From a virus: 22,657 bases of DNA. The stretch is taken from IMG/VR virus record IMGVR_UViG_3300030331_001517, positions 1 to 22,657 of that record, one strand, 5' to 3'. A program made the translations under genes and the position numbers. Shown one piece after another: positions 13,212 to 20,100 of the stretch (its first letter is position 1; the number at the start of each line of letters is the position of its first letter). Below the pieces are notes generated by a model. That model made no database searches. It was not told the origin of the DNA and saw only the letters and a program-made list of their open reading frames with translations.

Positions 13212-13874
13212 ATGGCAAAGCAAACTGTAGGGATAGGTTCTAGTGCAAATGATGGCACAGGTGACACACTTCGTGCTGGTGCTGATAAAATAAATGACAA
13301 TTTTACAGAGATATATAATGCATTAGGAAATAGTTCTAGTGTCTTAACTGATATTATAGATGCGAATGGTCTTTTTGACGTAAGCTCTGGGGCTAATAAA
13401 ATCGTTTTTTATTACTCTGCATTAACTGATTTGCCAAGTGCTTCAACATATCATGGGGCAGTAGCTCATGTTCATGCAACTGGTGGGTTATATTTTGCTC
13501 ATGGTGGTGCTTGGCTTAGACTAAATGACGAAACATCTGGTCCTGTAACTAAATATATAGCTGGAGTAAATGGGTCAAGTGCTTACACATTTACTGGACC
13601 AGGGGCTACTTCTGGTGATAATCCAAACTTTGTTTTTTATTGTGGACATACTTATCTGATAGATAATACAGCAAACGTAAGTAGCCATCCTTTACAAATT
13701 AGGACATCTAATGGTGGTTCTGCATTTACTACAGGTGTAACAGAAAACTTTAACTCGACCACGGGATTGACACAATTTATTGTACCACATGAACCAAGTG
13801 ATACCACTTTAGTATATCAATGCACTAATCATAGTTCTATGGTTGGAAACATCACAATTATAACAACAAATTGA
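13212..13874 (+). CDS. Fibre-like virion protein with cupredoxin-like C-terminus
   Basis: The 220-residue protein begins with QTVGIGSSANDGTGDTLR and KINDNFTEIYNAL, a well-known N-terminal attachment segment of phage tail fibres and structural proteins. A short beta module follows (about 60-104, ending GGLYFAHGGAWLRL). From about 115 the sequence looks like a cupredoxin: YTFTGPG, then GHTYLIDNT, VSSHPLQI with His159, and VYQCTNHSSMVG with Cys204, His207 and Met210. His plus C-x2-H-x2-M is the ligand set of type 1 copper proteins, so the fold and perhaps copper binding may be retained. Similar domains occur in marine phage virion proteins. A GAGG ribosome site lies ahead of the ATG. Placed between the two adaptor-like genes. 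Confidence 0.68.
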   Translation: MAKQTVGIGSSANDGTGDTLRAGADKINDNFTEIYNALGNSSSVLTDIIDANGLFDVSSGANKIVFYYSALTDLPSASTYHGAVAHVHATGGLYFAHGGAWLRLNDETSGPVTKYIAGVNGSSAYTFTGPGATSGDNPNFVFYCGHTYLIDNTANVSSHPLQIRTSNGGSAFTTGVTENFNSTTGLTQFIVPHEPSDTTLVYQCTNHSSMVGNITIITTN

Positions 13875-13881
13875 ATATGAC

Positions 13882-14526
13882 ATGAGTTATACATACACTA
13901 CACTTAAACAAGCTATACAGGATTGGACAGAAAATGACGAAACAACTTTTGTCAATAATCTTGATGTTTTTATTAAAAACACAGAAGAAAAGATACTAAA
14001 AGGCATAAACCTTGATTTGTTTAGAAAGAACGCCTCTGGGTCAATGACTTCTGGAAACCAGTTTTTAGCTGTACCGACAGATTATCTAGCTCCTTTTTCT
14101 TTATCAATTACAAACAGTAGTAATAAAGAATTTTTATTGTTTAAAGATGTAAACTTTATTCAAGAGTATAATCCTAATCCATCGACCACAGGTACTCCAA
14201 AATATTATGCTCTTTTTGATGTTACAAATTTTATTATAAGTCCTACACCGGATGCAAATTACTCGAGTGAATTACATTATTACTATAGACCCACATCAAT
14301 AACAGCTACGGGGGATGGAACTTCTTGGTTGGGCACAAATGCACCCAATGCAATGTTGTATGGGGCTTTAACTGAGGCGTATATATTTATGAAAGGCGAA
14401 GCAGATGTGCTTCAATCATATCAAGCTAAGTTTAACGAGGCATTAGTTTTACTAAAGAACTATGGGGATTTTACAGAAAACACTGATTACTATAGACAAA
14501 GTGTAAGAAGCACCCAGAGAGGCTAA
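13882..14526 (+). CDS. Head-tail adaptor-like protein (SU10-adaptor type)
   Basis: This 214-residue protein has an N-terminal helix bundle (YTTLKQAIQDWTENDETTFV at about 5-24, then FIKNTEEKILKGINLDLFRK at about 30-49). A beta insert follows (QFLAVPTDYLAPFSLSITNS, EFLLFKDVNFIQEYNP), then HYYYRPTSITATGDGTSWLG and a C-terminal helix APNAMLYGALTEAYIFMKGE. I recall this layout as the adaptor of phage SU10-like and cyanophage necks. It resembles the 12148 gene in overall plan but not in sequence. Two adaptor-like genes imply a two-layer neck, or one is a tail-tube-like protein. Function is inferred from family resemblance. Confidence 0.72.
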   Translation: MSYTYTTLKQAIQDWTENDETTFVNNLDVFIKNTEEKILKGINLDLFRKNASGSMTSGNQFLAVPTDYLAPFSLSITNSSNKEFLLFKDVNFIQEYNPNPSTTGTPKYYALFDVTNFIISPTPDANYSSELHYYYRPTSITATGDGTSWLGTNAPNAMLYGALTEAYIFMKGEADVLQSYQAKFNEALVLLKNYGDFTENTDYYRQSVRSTQRG

Positions 14527-14535
14527 GAGGTTTTG

Positions 14536-14820
14536 ATGTTTCAAGCAGAAATGAATGTTCCTGACGTTACTGTGGTTACGTCAGATAACGGAGGCCATAC
14601 TAACGAGCAATTAGTTGAACTAGCTTTAGATAAGCTACTTTATATATCAGACGATGCTCATCCAGCGATTAGAGAACAAGCTAAAGCATTTAAGGAAAGA
14701 ATAGCCACAGTTATGCTTCAGTATATAACATTGGCAAGAAGCGAAGAACGTGCTACTATCGTGCATATGCTAGATAAAAACGGTCATAATGATTTAGCAA
14801 AGATAATAAGGAGCTTATAA
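14536..14820 (+). CDS. Small helical phage protein, unknown
   Basis: The start is taken as the ATG at 14536, which has AAGAGG five bases upstream, in preference to the in-frame TTG one codon earlier. The 94-residue product has a short beta start (FQAEMNVPDVTVVTSDNGGH), then three helices, including LVELALDKLLYISDDAHPAI and MLQYITLARSEERATIVHML. It is compact, mixed-charge and without membrane segments. Proteins like it are found after the adaptor gene in marine phages and have no named role that I know. Its stop overlaps the next start by one base (TAATG), and its last codons carry the GGAG ribosome site of that gene. Confidence 0.65.
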   Translation: MFQAEMNVPDVTVVTSDNGGHTNEQLVELALDKLLYISDDAHPAIREQAKAFKERIATVMLQYITLARSEERATIVHMLDKNGHNDLAKIIRSL

Positions 14821-15281
14821 TGGCAATCACTCAGGCTATGTGTACTTCTTTTAAAAAAGAATGTTTATTAGGTGTACATAGATTTGGAACAAATTCAGCA
14901 GATACGTTTAAACTTGCGTTGTATACATCTTCTGCCTCTCTTGGAGCAGCCACTACTGCGTTTACTACTTCAAATCAGGTAAGTGCTAGTGGTAGTTATT
15001 CTAGTGGAGGGGGCAGTTTAACAGGAGTTGCACCTACGACTTCTAGTACGACAGCATTCACAGATTTTTCTGACATAAGTTTTACAAGTGCAACGATTAC
15101 AGCAAGGGGAGCAATGATATATAATTCTACTCCAAGTGCTAACGATGAATCTGGAAGTACACTGACTAATCCTTCGTGTGTAATTTTAGACTTTAGTTCA
15201 GATAAAACATCTACCTCTGGTACGTTTACAATTCAGTTTCCTACTGCTGACGCATCTAACGCAATCATTCGTATTGCTTAA
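14820..15281 (+). CDS. Tail/fibre-like beta structural protein
   Basis: The 153-residue protein starts MAITQAMCTSFKKECLLGVH and FKLALYTSSASLGAATTAFT, then a Gly/Ser linker and a beta-rich end with ISFTSATITARGAMIYN. This opening is repeatedly seen in marine phage structural proteins near tail fibre genes. Long Ser/Thr runs and a lack of charged residues in the middle fit a shaft or surface domain. No catalytic motif is seen. It has a clear GGAG ribosome site inside the preceding gene. I would call it a minor tail or fibre protein and cannot be more precise. Confidence 0.65.
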   Translation: MAITQAMCTSFKKECLLGVHRFGTNSADTFKLALYTSSASLGAATTAFTTSNQVSASGSYSSGGGSLTGVAPTTSSTTAFTDFSDISFTSATITARGAMIYNSTPSANDESGSTLTNPSCVILDFSSDKTSTSGTFTIQFPTADASNAIIRIA

Positions 15282-15292
15282 TAGGTGGTGCT

Positions 15293-15811
15293 ATGGCTCT
15301 TGTTTTAGGAGATCGTGTTAAAGAAACCACGACTACCACAGGAACAGGAACTTATAGTCTTGGTGGTGCTGAAAACAATTTTCAAGCGTTTTCTGTTATA
15401 GGTAACGGAAACACAACTTATTATTGTTGTCAGGATAGTTCTAACTTTGAAGTTGGCATAGGAACATATACAGCTTCGGGCACTACACTGGCTCGAACCA
15501 CAATATTACAATCTAGCAATAGTGATAATGCTGTAAGTTGGAGTTCTGGTACAAAAACTATTTTTTGTGTATATCCTGCTGAAAAAGCAGTTTTTTTAGA
15601 TGCAAGTAATAATCTAAACACATTATCGTCTGGTGCTGTAATTATGACCACACTAAATTCAGACACACCCTCTACTACTACTTCAAGCAGTGATGCTGAC
15701 TTTATTCTCATAGATGACGGTGGCACAATGAAAAAAATTACTCCAGCTAATTTAGGAATTGGTGAGGGTGCATCAAAAGGTTTTGCTACCGCTATGGCGA
15801 TAGCCTTGTAG
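15293..15811 (+). CDS. Tail-fibre-associated protein with GDRVKE module
   Basis: The 172-residue protein has a recognisable phage fibre module: VLGDRVKETTTTTGTGTYSL at about 3-22, FQAFSVIGNGNTTYYC at about 30-45, FEVGIGTYTASGTTLARTTI at about 52-71, AVSWSSGTKTIFCVYPAEKA at about 79-98. The module is common in tail fibre and baseplate-associated proteins of marine phages. The end (ADFILIDDGGTMKKITPANL, then a short Ala-rich helix) resembles fibre segments found before a chaperone or coiled tip. An AGGTGG ribosome site precedes the ATG. Attachment of a fibre to the tail is a reasonable inference. Confidence 0.68.
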   Translation: MALVLGDRVKETTTTTGTGTYSLGGAENNFQAFSVIGNGNTTYYCCQDSSNFEVGIGTYTASGTTLARTTILQSSNSDNAVSWSSGTKTIFCVYPAEKAVFLDASNNLNTLSSGAVIMTTLNSDTPSTTTSSSDADFILIDDGGTMKKITPANLGIGEGASKGFATAMAIAL

Positions 15812-15820
15812 GAGTAAAAT

Positions 15821-16147
15821 ATGGCACAGGACTTTGAAAGAAATATAGCAAGAAACATAGGCACTTCTGCAAGCACTTTGAGAACTGCTAACTCAGATGA
15901 TGCAGTCGTTGGTATAAATATCGCTAATGTCCATACATCTCAAATATTAGTTGATGTCTATGTAACTGCAAGTTCTGCGGATTATTATCTCGTTAAAAAT
16001 GCTCCTATACCCACAGGTTCTTCTTTGCAAGTATTAGATGGTGGAGCTAAAATTGTTTTACAGACCGGAGATGCTTTGAAGATTGTAAGTAACACAGCAA
16101 GTAGTTGTGATGCTTGGGTTTCAGTGGTTGACGCAATTAGCACATAG
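15821..16147 (+). CDS. Small beta-barrel-like tail protein
   Basis: The 108-residue protein is beta-rich. Its N-terminal FERNIARNIGTSASTLRTA, then VVGINIANVHTSQILVDVYV, APIPTGSSLQVLDGGAKIVL and QTGDALKIVSNTASSCDAWV match a small domain I recall in marine phage tail modules. This domain has alternating strands like a jelly-roll or sandwich, and the GxSLQVLDGGxKIVL-type hairpin is its most diagnostic part. A TAGGAG ribosome site lies upstream. It may be a fibre accessory or a tail-tip subunit. I have no stronger evidence. Confidence 0.62.
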   Translation: MAQDFERNIARNIGTSASTLRTANSDDAVVGINIANVHTSQILVDVYVTASSADYYLVKNAPIPTGSSLQVLDGGAKIVLQTGDALKIVSNTASSCDAWVSVVDAIST

Positions 16148-16155
16148 GAAAGATC

Positions 16156-16440
16156 ATGACTAACATTATTACATATTCTAAGCGTTTTGATTCTGTTGGT
16201 GATACAGAAATAACTCAAAACATTGAGATAGTACAATTAACAGTAACTACCACCTCTGGCTCTCCTAGACTAACTTTTACAAGTGGGGATGGTGGGTTTA
16301 CTATCTTAGATATTGATTTTGTGCCAGAAAACGAGTTTCGTATTTATGTTCCTGCTCCAGGACTAAGAGCCAGTAATCTTTGGATATCCAACATGACCAA
16401 TGTAAAATCATGCACCATTTTTTATAACAACGTGGAGTAG
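16156..16440 (+). CDS. Small beta-rich protein, unknown
   Basis: The 94-residue protein has alternating hydrophobic strands (EIVQLTVTTTSGSPRLTFTS, FTILDIDFVPENEFRIYVPA, ASNLWISNMTNVKSCTIFYN) and looks like a single beta sandwich. I do not recognise a family. It sits between two structural genes with short gaps and a GGAAAG ribosome site, and shares the size and composition of the preceding protein. It is therefore probably another tail accessory protein, perhaps a paralogue too diverged to align by eye. Confidence 0.55.
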   Translation: MTNIITYSKRFDSVGDTEITQNIEIVQLTVTTTSGSPRLTFTSGDGGFTILDIDFVPENEFRIYVPAPGLRASNLWISNMTNVKSCTIFYNNVE

Positions 16441-16448
16441 GAGCTATA

Positions 16449-16895
16449 ATGCCTTATATCGGTGGTCAGCCAACAGCAAATTTTGTAGACATCCCGTCTG
16501 TAGAGAGATTTAACGGAAACAATTCTACCACCTCTTTTACATTATCTAGAACAGTAGGAAATGATCAGGATATTGTTGTTTCTGTCGATGGTGTTATTCA
16601 AGATACAAATAAATATAGTGTAAGTGGCACAACACTTAGTTTTAGCACCGCACCTTCTACAGGCACAGGTAATATCTTTGTAAACTTTCTTGGTCTTAAT
16701 ATTGCCACAGTTACACCTCCAACAGCTAATAAGTCAGACTTTCTTGGTGGTGGTATGTTTCGTGTAAACGATAAAACAGTAGGCTCTAATGTAACGATAG
16801 GTGGTGCAGAAAATGCAAGTGCTACTGGTCCTATTTCGGTTAATTCTGGTGTAACCCTTCAAGTAGAAGACGGTGGTACGTTGGCAATAATATGA
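16449..16895 (+). CDS. Fibre protein, MPYIG type (head of first cassette)
   Basis: The 148-residue protein begins MPYIGGQPTANFVDIPSVER. A beta module follows (FNGNNSTTSFTLSRTVG, QDIVVSVDGVIQDTNKYSVS, GTTLSFSTAPSTGTGNIFVN), familiar from phage tail fibre N-terminal domains. The end (NASATGPISVNSGVTLQVED, then GGTLAII) is a fibre-cap-like beta turn. It has the same three-part plan as the 20101 gene, which also opens MPYIG and ends in an AGPI...VTV segment. Each of the two leads a run of short paralogues. It carries TAGGAG as ribosome site and its stop overlaps the next start as ATGA. Confidence 0.7.
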   Translation: MPYIGGQPTANFVDIPSVERFNGNNSTTSFTLSRTVGNDQDIVVSVDGVIQDTNKYSVSGTTLSFSTAPSTGTGNIFVNFLGLNIATVTPPTANKSDFLGGGMFRVNDKTVGSNVTIGGAENASATGPISVNSGVTLQVEDGGTLAII

Positions 16896-17299
16896 GTACG
16901 TTAAAAGCAAACGCAGTACAAAGCCTTTCAGGCAGTGGCACAAATGTAACAATAGGCAATACATCTACTCATGTGTCTGACGCAGGAAATGTTACTCAGA
17001 ACACAGTGCAAGGTTTATTAAAAGCATGGACAGTTGATGCTGATTCTACTGCTGGAACTGTTGGAGATAGTTTTAATAATAGTAGTTTTAGTGATGATGG
17101 GACAGGACAAACAACTATTACTTTAACAAATCCAATGAATACGGCTACAGATTGGTGTGTTACACAAGGCAACATTACAGCTTATCCTTACAAATCTGCA
17201 GCAGAGACATCAACAACTCATTCTTTAGATGTAGTTAATGGTGCTGGAAATTTTACAAATGGTGGTTCAAATGGTCAGGTATCAGGAGACTTAGCGTGA
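16892..17299 (+). CDS. GDLA-array fibre paralogue 1
   Basis: This 135-residue protein is the first of a set of short paralogues. It has the array N-terminus in weak form (MSTLKANAVQS), an extra GTNVTIGNTS segment, then the shared core: VQGLLKAWTVDADSTAGTVG, DSFNNSSFSDDGTGQTTITL. The middle is unique and the end is the shared GDLA. The codons for SGDLA (TCAGGAGACTTAGC) include the ribosome site of the next gene. The core is of the QGLxKAWxNF / DDGTG type common in marine phage fibres. Likely a tail fibre or receptor-contact subunit; this is inference from composition and place. Confidence 0.68.
   Translation: MSTLKANAVQSLSGSGTNVTIGNTSTHVSDAGNVTQNTVQGLLKAWTVDADSTAGTVGDSFNNSSFSDDGTGQTTITLTNPMNTATDWCVTQGNITAYPYKSAAETSTTHSLDVVNGAGNFTNGGSNGQVSGDLA
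17285..17298 (+). promoter_or_regulatory. Ribosome site inside GDLA codons (before 17296)
   Basis: GGAG at 17285-17288 forms part of the Gly-Asp codons of the upstream gene and lies seven bases before the overlapping GTG start. The same string thus encodes a conserved C-terminus and starts the next gene. Confidence 0.75.
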
Positions 17300-17736
17300 G
17301 TGAGATACGAGTAGACAAAATCTCAGGCAAGACCTCTGCTAATGCTGTTACTGTAACAGGCGAAAATGGTAGCACACAAACATCTTTGCAACAAGGTTTA
17401 GCAAAAGCTTGGTGTAATTTTCAACAATCATCAACTCACACAATACGAGATAGCCTTAACATAAGCGGTCTAAATGATGATGGTTCTGGATTAACAGATA
17501 CAAATTATACAAGCAATTTTGCAAATGATGATTATGTTGCTGGAGGTCATTCAGGTAGACAATCATCTACGTCCGTTACTGCCTATTGGTTGTTTCCTAC
17601 TGCTGATGGTGGAACAATAGTATATAGTACCTCATCAACAAGTTGGACAGGTGGTTATAGTAATGGAAGTAGTTCTGATTTAGGTCCATTTGATATGGAC
17701 TTAGCTCTTTGTACTATTCACGGGGAACTAGCATGA
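17296..17736 (+). CDS. GDLA-array fibre paralogue 2 (GTG start)
   Basis: The 146-residue protein starts at GTG in a GTGA overlap. It has the full array N-terminus (MSEIRVDKISGKTSANAVTV), then the core SLQQGLAKAWCNFQQSSTHT, IRDSLNISGLNDDGSGLTDT, and NYTSNFANDDYVAGG. The last third is unlike its neighbours, and the end is GELA, a one-residue variant of GDLA. RDSxN and NDDGSG align with positions in the other copies. Conserved flanks around a divergent centre suggest exchange or selection on the exposed middle part. Its end supplies GGGG as the ribosome site for the next gene. Confidence 0.72.
   Translation: MSEIRVDKISGKTSANAVTVTGENGSTQTSLQQGLAKAWCNFQQSSTHTIRDSLNISGLNDDGSGLTDTNYTSNFANDDYVAGGHSGRQSSTSVTAYWLFPTADGGTIVYSTSSTSWTGGYSNGSSSDLGPFDMDLALCTIHGELA
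17722..17735 (+). promoter_or_regulatory. Ribosome site inside GELA codons (before 17733)
   Basis: GGGGAA at 17722-17727 begins seven-base spacing to the ATG at 17733, the same spacing as at 17285. Here Asp has changed to Glu but the purine-rich signal remains. Confidence 0.6.
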
Positions 17737-18305
17737 GCACCTTAAAAGTAGATAATCTCCTATTGCAAAATAATACCACAGGCACTGGTAGGATTTTAGA
17801 AACATTTTCTGGTTTTTGTAATGGTAGTTCCTTTTCTGTGTTAAGCGGAACATATACACTAGAAACTGTAACTGCTACTCAAAAGCTTGTAAGTACAACT
17901 CTTGTAGATGTTACAGGGTCTACAATAAATTATGTCCCACCAGCAGGAACAAAAACTGTGCTTTATGAATTTACTATGAGTGTTTCTGCCGTTGATAGTC
18001 ATGGTATCGCTCATTTTAGATCATATATTGACAGTGTAGAAGTTACTAATGCTAAAATGAGTATTAGTGCAAACAATGTCTCGCAAGATTTTATAACACA
18101 AAGAATACCTATACGATGTAATGCTGGGATTGATAACATAGATGATGCTCAATTTACTAGTTGGACTGCTTTAAAAGAGATTAAAATACAAGGAAGGTCT
18201 TATGGTGCTAGTAATGAGTCTGAGGTTCATGGAACGTATTATTGGGATGGGTCTGGGAGCAATCAATTTATTAAACCTAGATTATCAATAACAGCAATAG
18301 GATAA
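17733..18305 (+). CDS. Fibre protein: array N-terminus plus sandwich domain
   Basis: The start is the ATG at 17733, which overlaps the preceding stop as ATGA and has the embedded ribosome site; a TTG eight codons earlier is not needed. The 190-residue protein keeps the array N-terminus (MSTLKVDNLLLQ) but then carries a different domain: ILETFSGFCNGSSFSVLSGT at about 21-40, STINYVPPAGTKTVLYEFTM at about 62-81, SHGIAHFRSYIDSVEVTNAK at about 88-107, and a C-terminal RLSITAIG strand. This is a C1q/TNF-like or fibre-head sandwich of a kind seen in marine phage tails. It lacks GDLA. It ends the first run and looks like a module swap on the same N-terminal anchor. Confidence 0.68.
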   Translation: MSTLKVDNLLLQNNTTGTGRILETFSGFCNGSSFSVLSGTYTLETVTATQKLVSTTLVDVTGSTINYVPPAGTKTVLYEFTMSVSAVDSHGIAHFRSYIDSVEVTNAKMSISANNVSQDFITQRIPIRCNAGIDNIDDAQFTSWTALKEIKIQGRSYGASNESEVHGTYYWDGSGSNQFIKPRLSITAIG

Positions 18306-18767
18306 ATGATGGATACGCCACAATTTCAAGGCACACACTTATTTGACAGATTATGTTGGGCGAAAGAAAACCTAGATGGGGTGCAATCAGACTATCGAGT
18401 CGTGTATGAGGACAAGATAGACGAATGTGCAAAGATACTTGTACCTGATCCAAATTGGATGGCTTGTGCTTTACAGGGTGGTATATTGCCCCCTGTTTGG
18501 GTATACTGGGAATTAAAGAAGGATGAAGCTCAACCTGATTTTAAGAAGCATACTCGTGGGTATTTATTACATCAAACAGAGCCTATCAAGGCAATGACAG
18601 AGGAAGAAGCGATAGAATACTTAATTCAAAAGGATATACCAGAGCATGTCTGGAAGAATTGGGATGAGGGTAATCGTCCAAAGATGATTATCTGTAGGAA
18701 GAATCAACTTCCTACAACAAGAGAGTGGAGAAACGCTTGGCGCATCTCCGAAGAACTAGCCGCATAA
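18306..18767 (+). CDS. Conserved cytoplasmic-type protein of unknown function
   Basis: Unlike its neighbours, this 153-residue protein is rich in Trp, Cys, Glu and Lys. Distinct segments are HLFDRLCWAKENLDGVQSDY at about 11-30, DECAKILVPDPNWMACALQG at about 39-58, GILPPVWVYWELKKDEAQ at about 59-76, then YLLHQTEPIKAMTEEEAIEY at about 86-105, NRPKMIICRKNQLPTTREWR at about 123-142. It looks like a soluble intracellular protein, perhaps a chaperone or regulator. I recall similar proteins in marine phage fibre regions without assigned function. The ATG directly follows the previous stop; a second ATG follows at once. Its place within fibre genes hints at a helper of fibre assembly. Confidence 0.65.
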   Translation: MMDTPQFQGTHLFDRLCWAKENLDGVQSDYRVVYEDKIDECAKILVPDPNWMACALQGGILPPVWVYWELKKDEAQPDFKKHTRGYLLHQTEPIKAMTEEEAIEYLIQKDIPEHVWKNWDEGNRPKMIICRKNQLPTTREWRNAWRISEELAA

Positions 18768-18781
18768 TAAAGGAGATTTAG

Positions 18782-19156
18782 ATGGCTGTAACAACATACA
18801 TACTAGATAAGGACGGCAAACAGGCTAATGCCTCTAGTGTTACTAAGCCGTCTGATCGTCATTTTCGTGGTGCTTGGGTGCTTGATGGTAGTGTAATATC
18901 AGAAGACTTAGCTACCGCAAAAGAAATTTTTAAAGATAAAATTAGAGAGGTAAGAAAGCCTTTATTAGAAGCAGAAGACGTTGCGTATATGAAAGCATTG
19001 GAAGCAGATGACGCAACAGCAAAAGCAGCGTCTGTTACAAAGAAAACAAATCTTCGTAACGCTCCTGCTGCAAGTGCAATAACTAATGCAACAACGATTG
19101 CTGAACTTAAAGCCGCTTGGGATACAAGTTTGCTCGGAACTAGCCCATACGCATAG
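18782..19156 (+). CDS. Probable tail/fibre assembly chaperone
   Basis: The 124-residue protein starts with a beta region (TTYILDKDGKQANASSVTKP, then RHFRGAWVLDGSVIS), followed by helices: KEIFKDKIREVRKPLLEAED at about 48-67, AYMKALEADDATAKAASVTK at about 69-88, KTNLRNAPAASAITNATTIA at about 89-108, and ELKAAWDTSLLG. The pattern R-x3-LL-x2-D-x-x-Y-M-x-A-L followed by LR-x-AP and a final W resembles phage tail assembly chaperones (Pfam Phage_tail_APC type). A strong AAGGAGA ribosome site precedes the ATG. Position beside fibre genes fits a fibre-trimerisation helper. The match is by pattern only, so moderate confidence. Confidence 0.55.
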   Translation: MAVTTYILDKDGKQANASSVTKPSDRHFRGAWVLDGSVISEDLATAKEIFKDKIREVRKPLLEAEDVAYMKALEADDATAKAASVTKKTNLRNAPAASAITNATTIAELKAAWDTSLLGTSPYA

Positions 19157-19165
19157 GAGTGAGCT

Positions 19166-19696
19166 ATGGCACTAACACAAGTTAGACCAGCAGGATTAGA
19201 AACACTTCCTTCAGGTTCTATTTTACAAGTGCAGTATACGCAGTATATCACTGCCACTTCTATGAGTAACAGTGCTAATACTGATACAGCTATTGATGAA
19301 TTAGCAGTAAACATAACTCCTAAATTTAGTGATTCAATTATTAAGCTTGAAGGGTATTTGTCACACGAACATTCTAGTGCCGCCTTTGCGGCTAACGCTA
19401 TGGCTTTTTTCTTTAGAGGGTCTACAAAACTATCTCCTGCCGCTGCTTCTAATAGACGAGTGGGAATAGCCGTACCCCTTATAAGTTATCATCAAAATGC
19501 AGATTCTACGATAGATGGATTTCCTTTAACTTGGTTTGATAATGCTCATAACACAACTTCACAAGTTACTTATAAAATAGGTTTTACCACATACTATGCT
19601 GGAACTATGTACATTAATAGAACTGTTGCAGATACTGATAGTAATGAGTACGAAAGAGGGGCTTCTTACATTTCAGCTACGGAGATAAAAGCGTGA
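19166..19696 (+). CDS. Fibre-head-like beta structural protein
   Basis: The 176-residue protein opens LTQVRPAGLETLPSGSILQV, a common start of marine phage fibre proteins. It has the sandwich-like pattern ITATSMSNSANTDTAIDELA at about 28-47, ITPKFSDSIIKLEGYLSHEH at about 50-69, and the ending TYYAGTMYINRTVADTDS followed by YERGASYISATEIKA. The YERGxSxIxxxEI end is typical of this fibre-head family. Its last codons (GGAGATAAAAGCGTGA) resemble the array junctions: the ribosome site for the next gene is coded inside the C-terminus, and the start overlaps the stop. It may bind host surface. Confidence 0.66.
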   Translation: MALTQVRPAGLETLPSGSILQVQYTQYITATSMSNSANTDTAIDELAVNITPKFSDSIIKLEGYLSHEHSSAAFAANAMAFFFRGSTKLSPAAASNRRVGIAVPLISYHQNADSTIDGFPLTWFDNAHNTTSQVTYKIGFTTYYAGTMYINRTVADTDSNEYERGASYISATEIKA

Positions 19697-20100
19697 GAAT
19701 TTTTGAATCGTGTAAGTGTAGAGTTTATGAACTATTTGAAGCCTCTGGTAGAAAAGGTGAAATAAAAAGTTCTGAAACTGAGTTAATTTGGGATTCTTTT
19801 TATGGCAATACTTTTATTAAAATTTATTTTAATCCAAATCTTGTGATAGAATTTTATGATGAATTAACTGAACAATCGATTACTTATGCAATCTCTAAAA
19901 TCGGAGATATTAATAAGTATTTACCTAGCATAGAGAAGAATAAAAATATAAAATTAAAATTAGGAAGCGAAGATGCTAGAACAGGTGGTTATGGAATAAT
20001 TTTACATAATGCCTGTAAAAAATTTGGATTTCCAATAGAAATATTATTTGGAGAATTTTGCATAGGTGCGACTCCAAAAACTGCATTTGAAGGAAATTAA
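19693..20100 (+). CDS. AT-rich unknown gene inside fibre cassette
   Basis: This 135-residue protein starts at GTG in a GTGA overlap. It is unlike all neighbours: charged, rich in Ile, Phe, Lys and Glu, with four cysteines (CKC at about 7-9) and no Ser/Thr/Gly fibre pattern. I do not recognise it. Segments include NTFIKIYFNPNLVIEFYDEL, YAISKIGDINKYLPSIEKNK and a C-terminal CKKFGFPIEILFGEFCIG. My hand count for 19801-19980 is 43 G or C in 180 bases, about 24 percent, against about 37 to 47 percent in two nearby lines. A soluble alpha/beta protein acquired separately, such as a moron or host-interaction factor, is plausible but unproven. Confidence 0.62.
   Translation: MRIFESCKCRVYELFEASGRKGEIKSSETELIWDSFYGNTFIKIYFNPNLVIEFYDELTEQSITYAISKIGDINKYLPSIEKNKNIKLKLGSEDARTGGYGIILHNACKKFGFPIEILFGEFCIGATPKTAFEGN

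Noticed and set aside
14533-14535. TTG as start of the 14536 gene
   Set aside because: The next codon is ATG with proper spacing to AAGAGG, so TTG is unnecessary.
17709-17732. Eight-codon upstream extension of the 17733 gene
   Set aside because: The ATG at 17733 matches the array N-terminus and overlap style; the extension would lie within the GELA end of the previous gene.
18859-19314. Minus-strand frame of 151 codons
   Set aside because: Opposite the probable chaperone and a fibre-like gene; the product is a low-complexity Ala/Ser/Val protein, as expected for the reverse of Thr/Ala-rich coding DNA.
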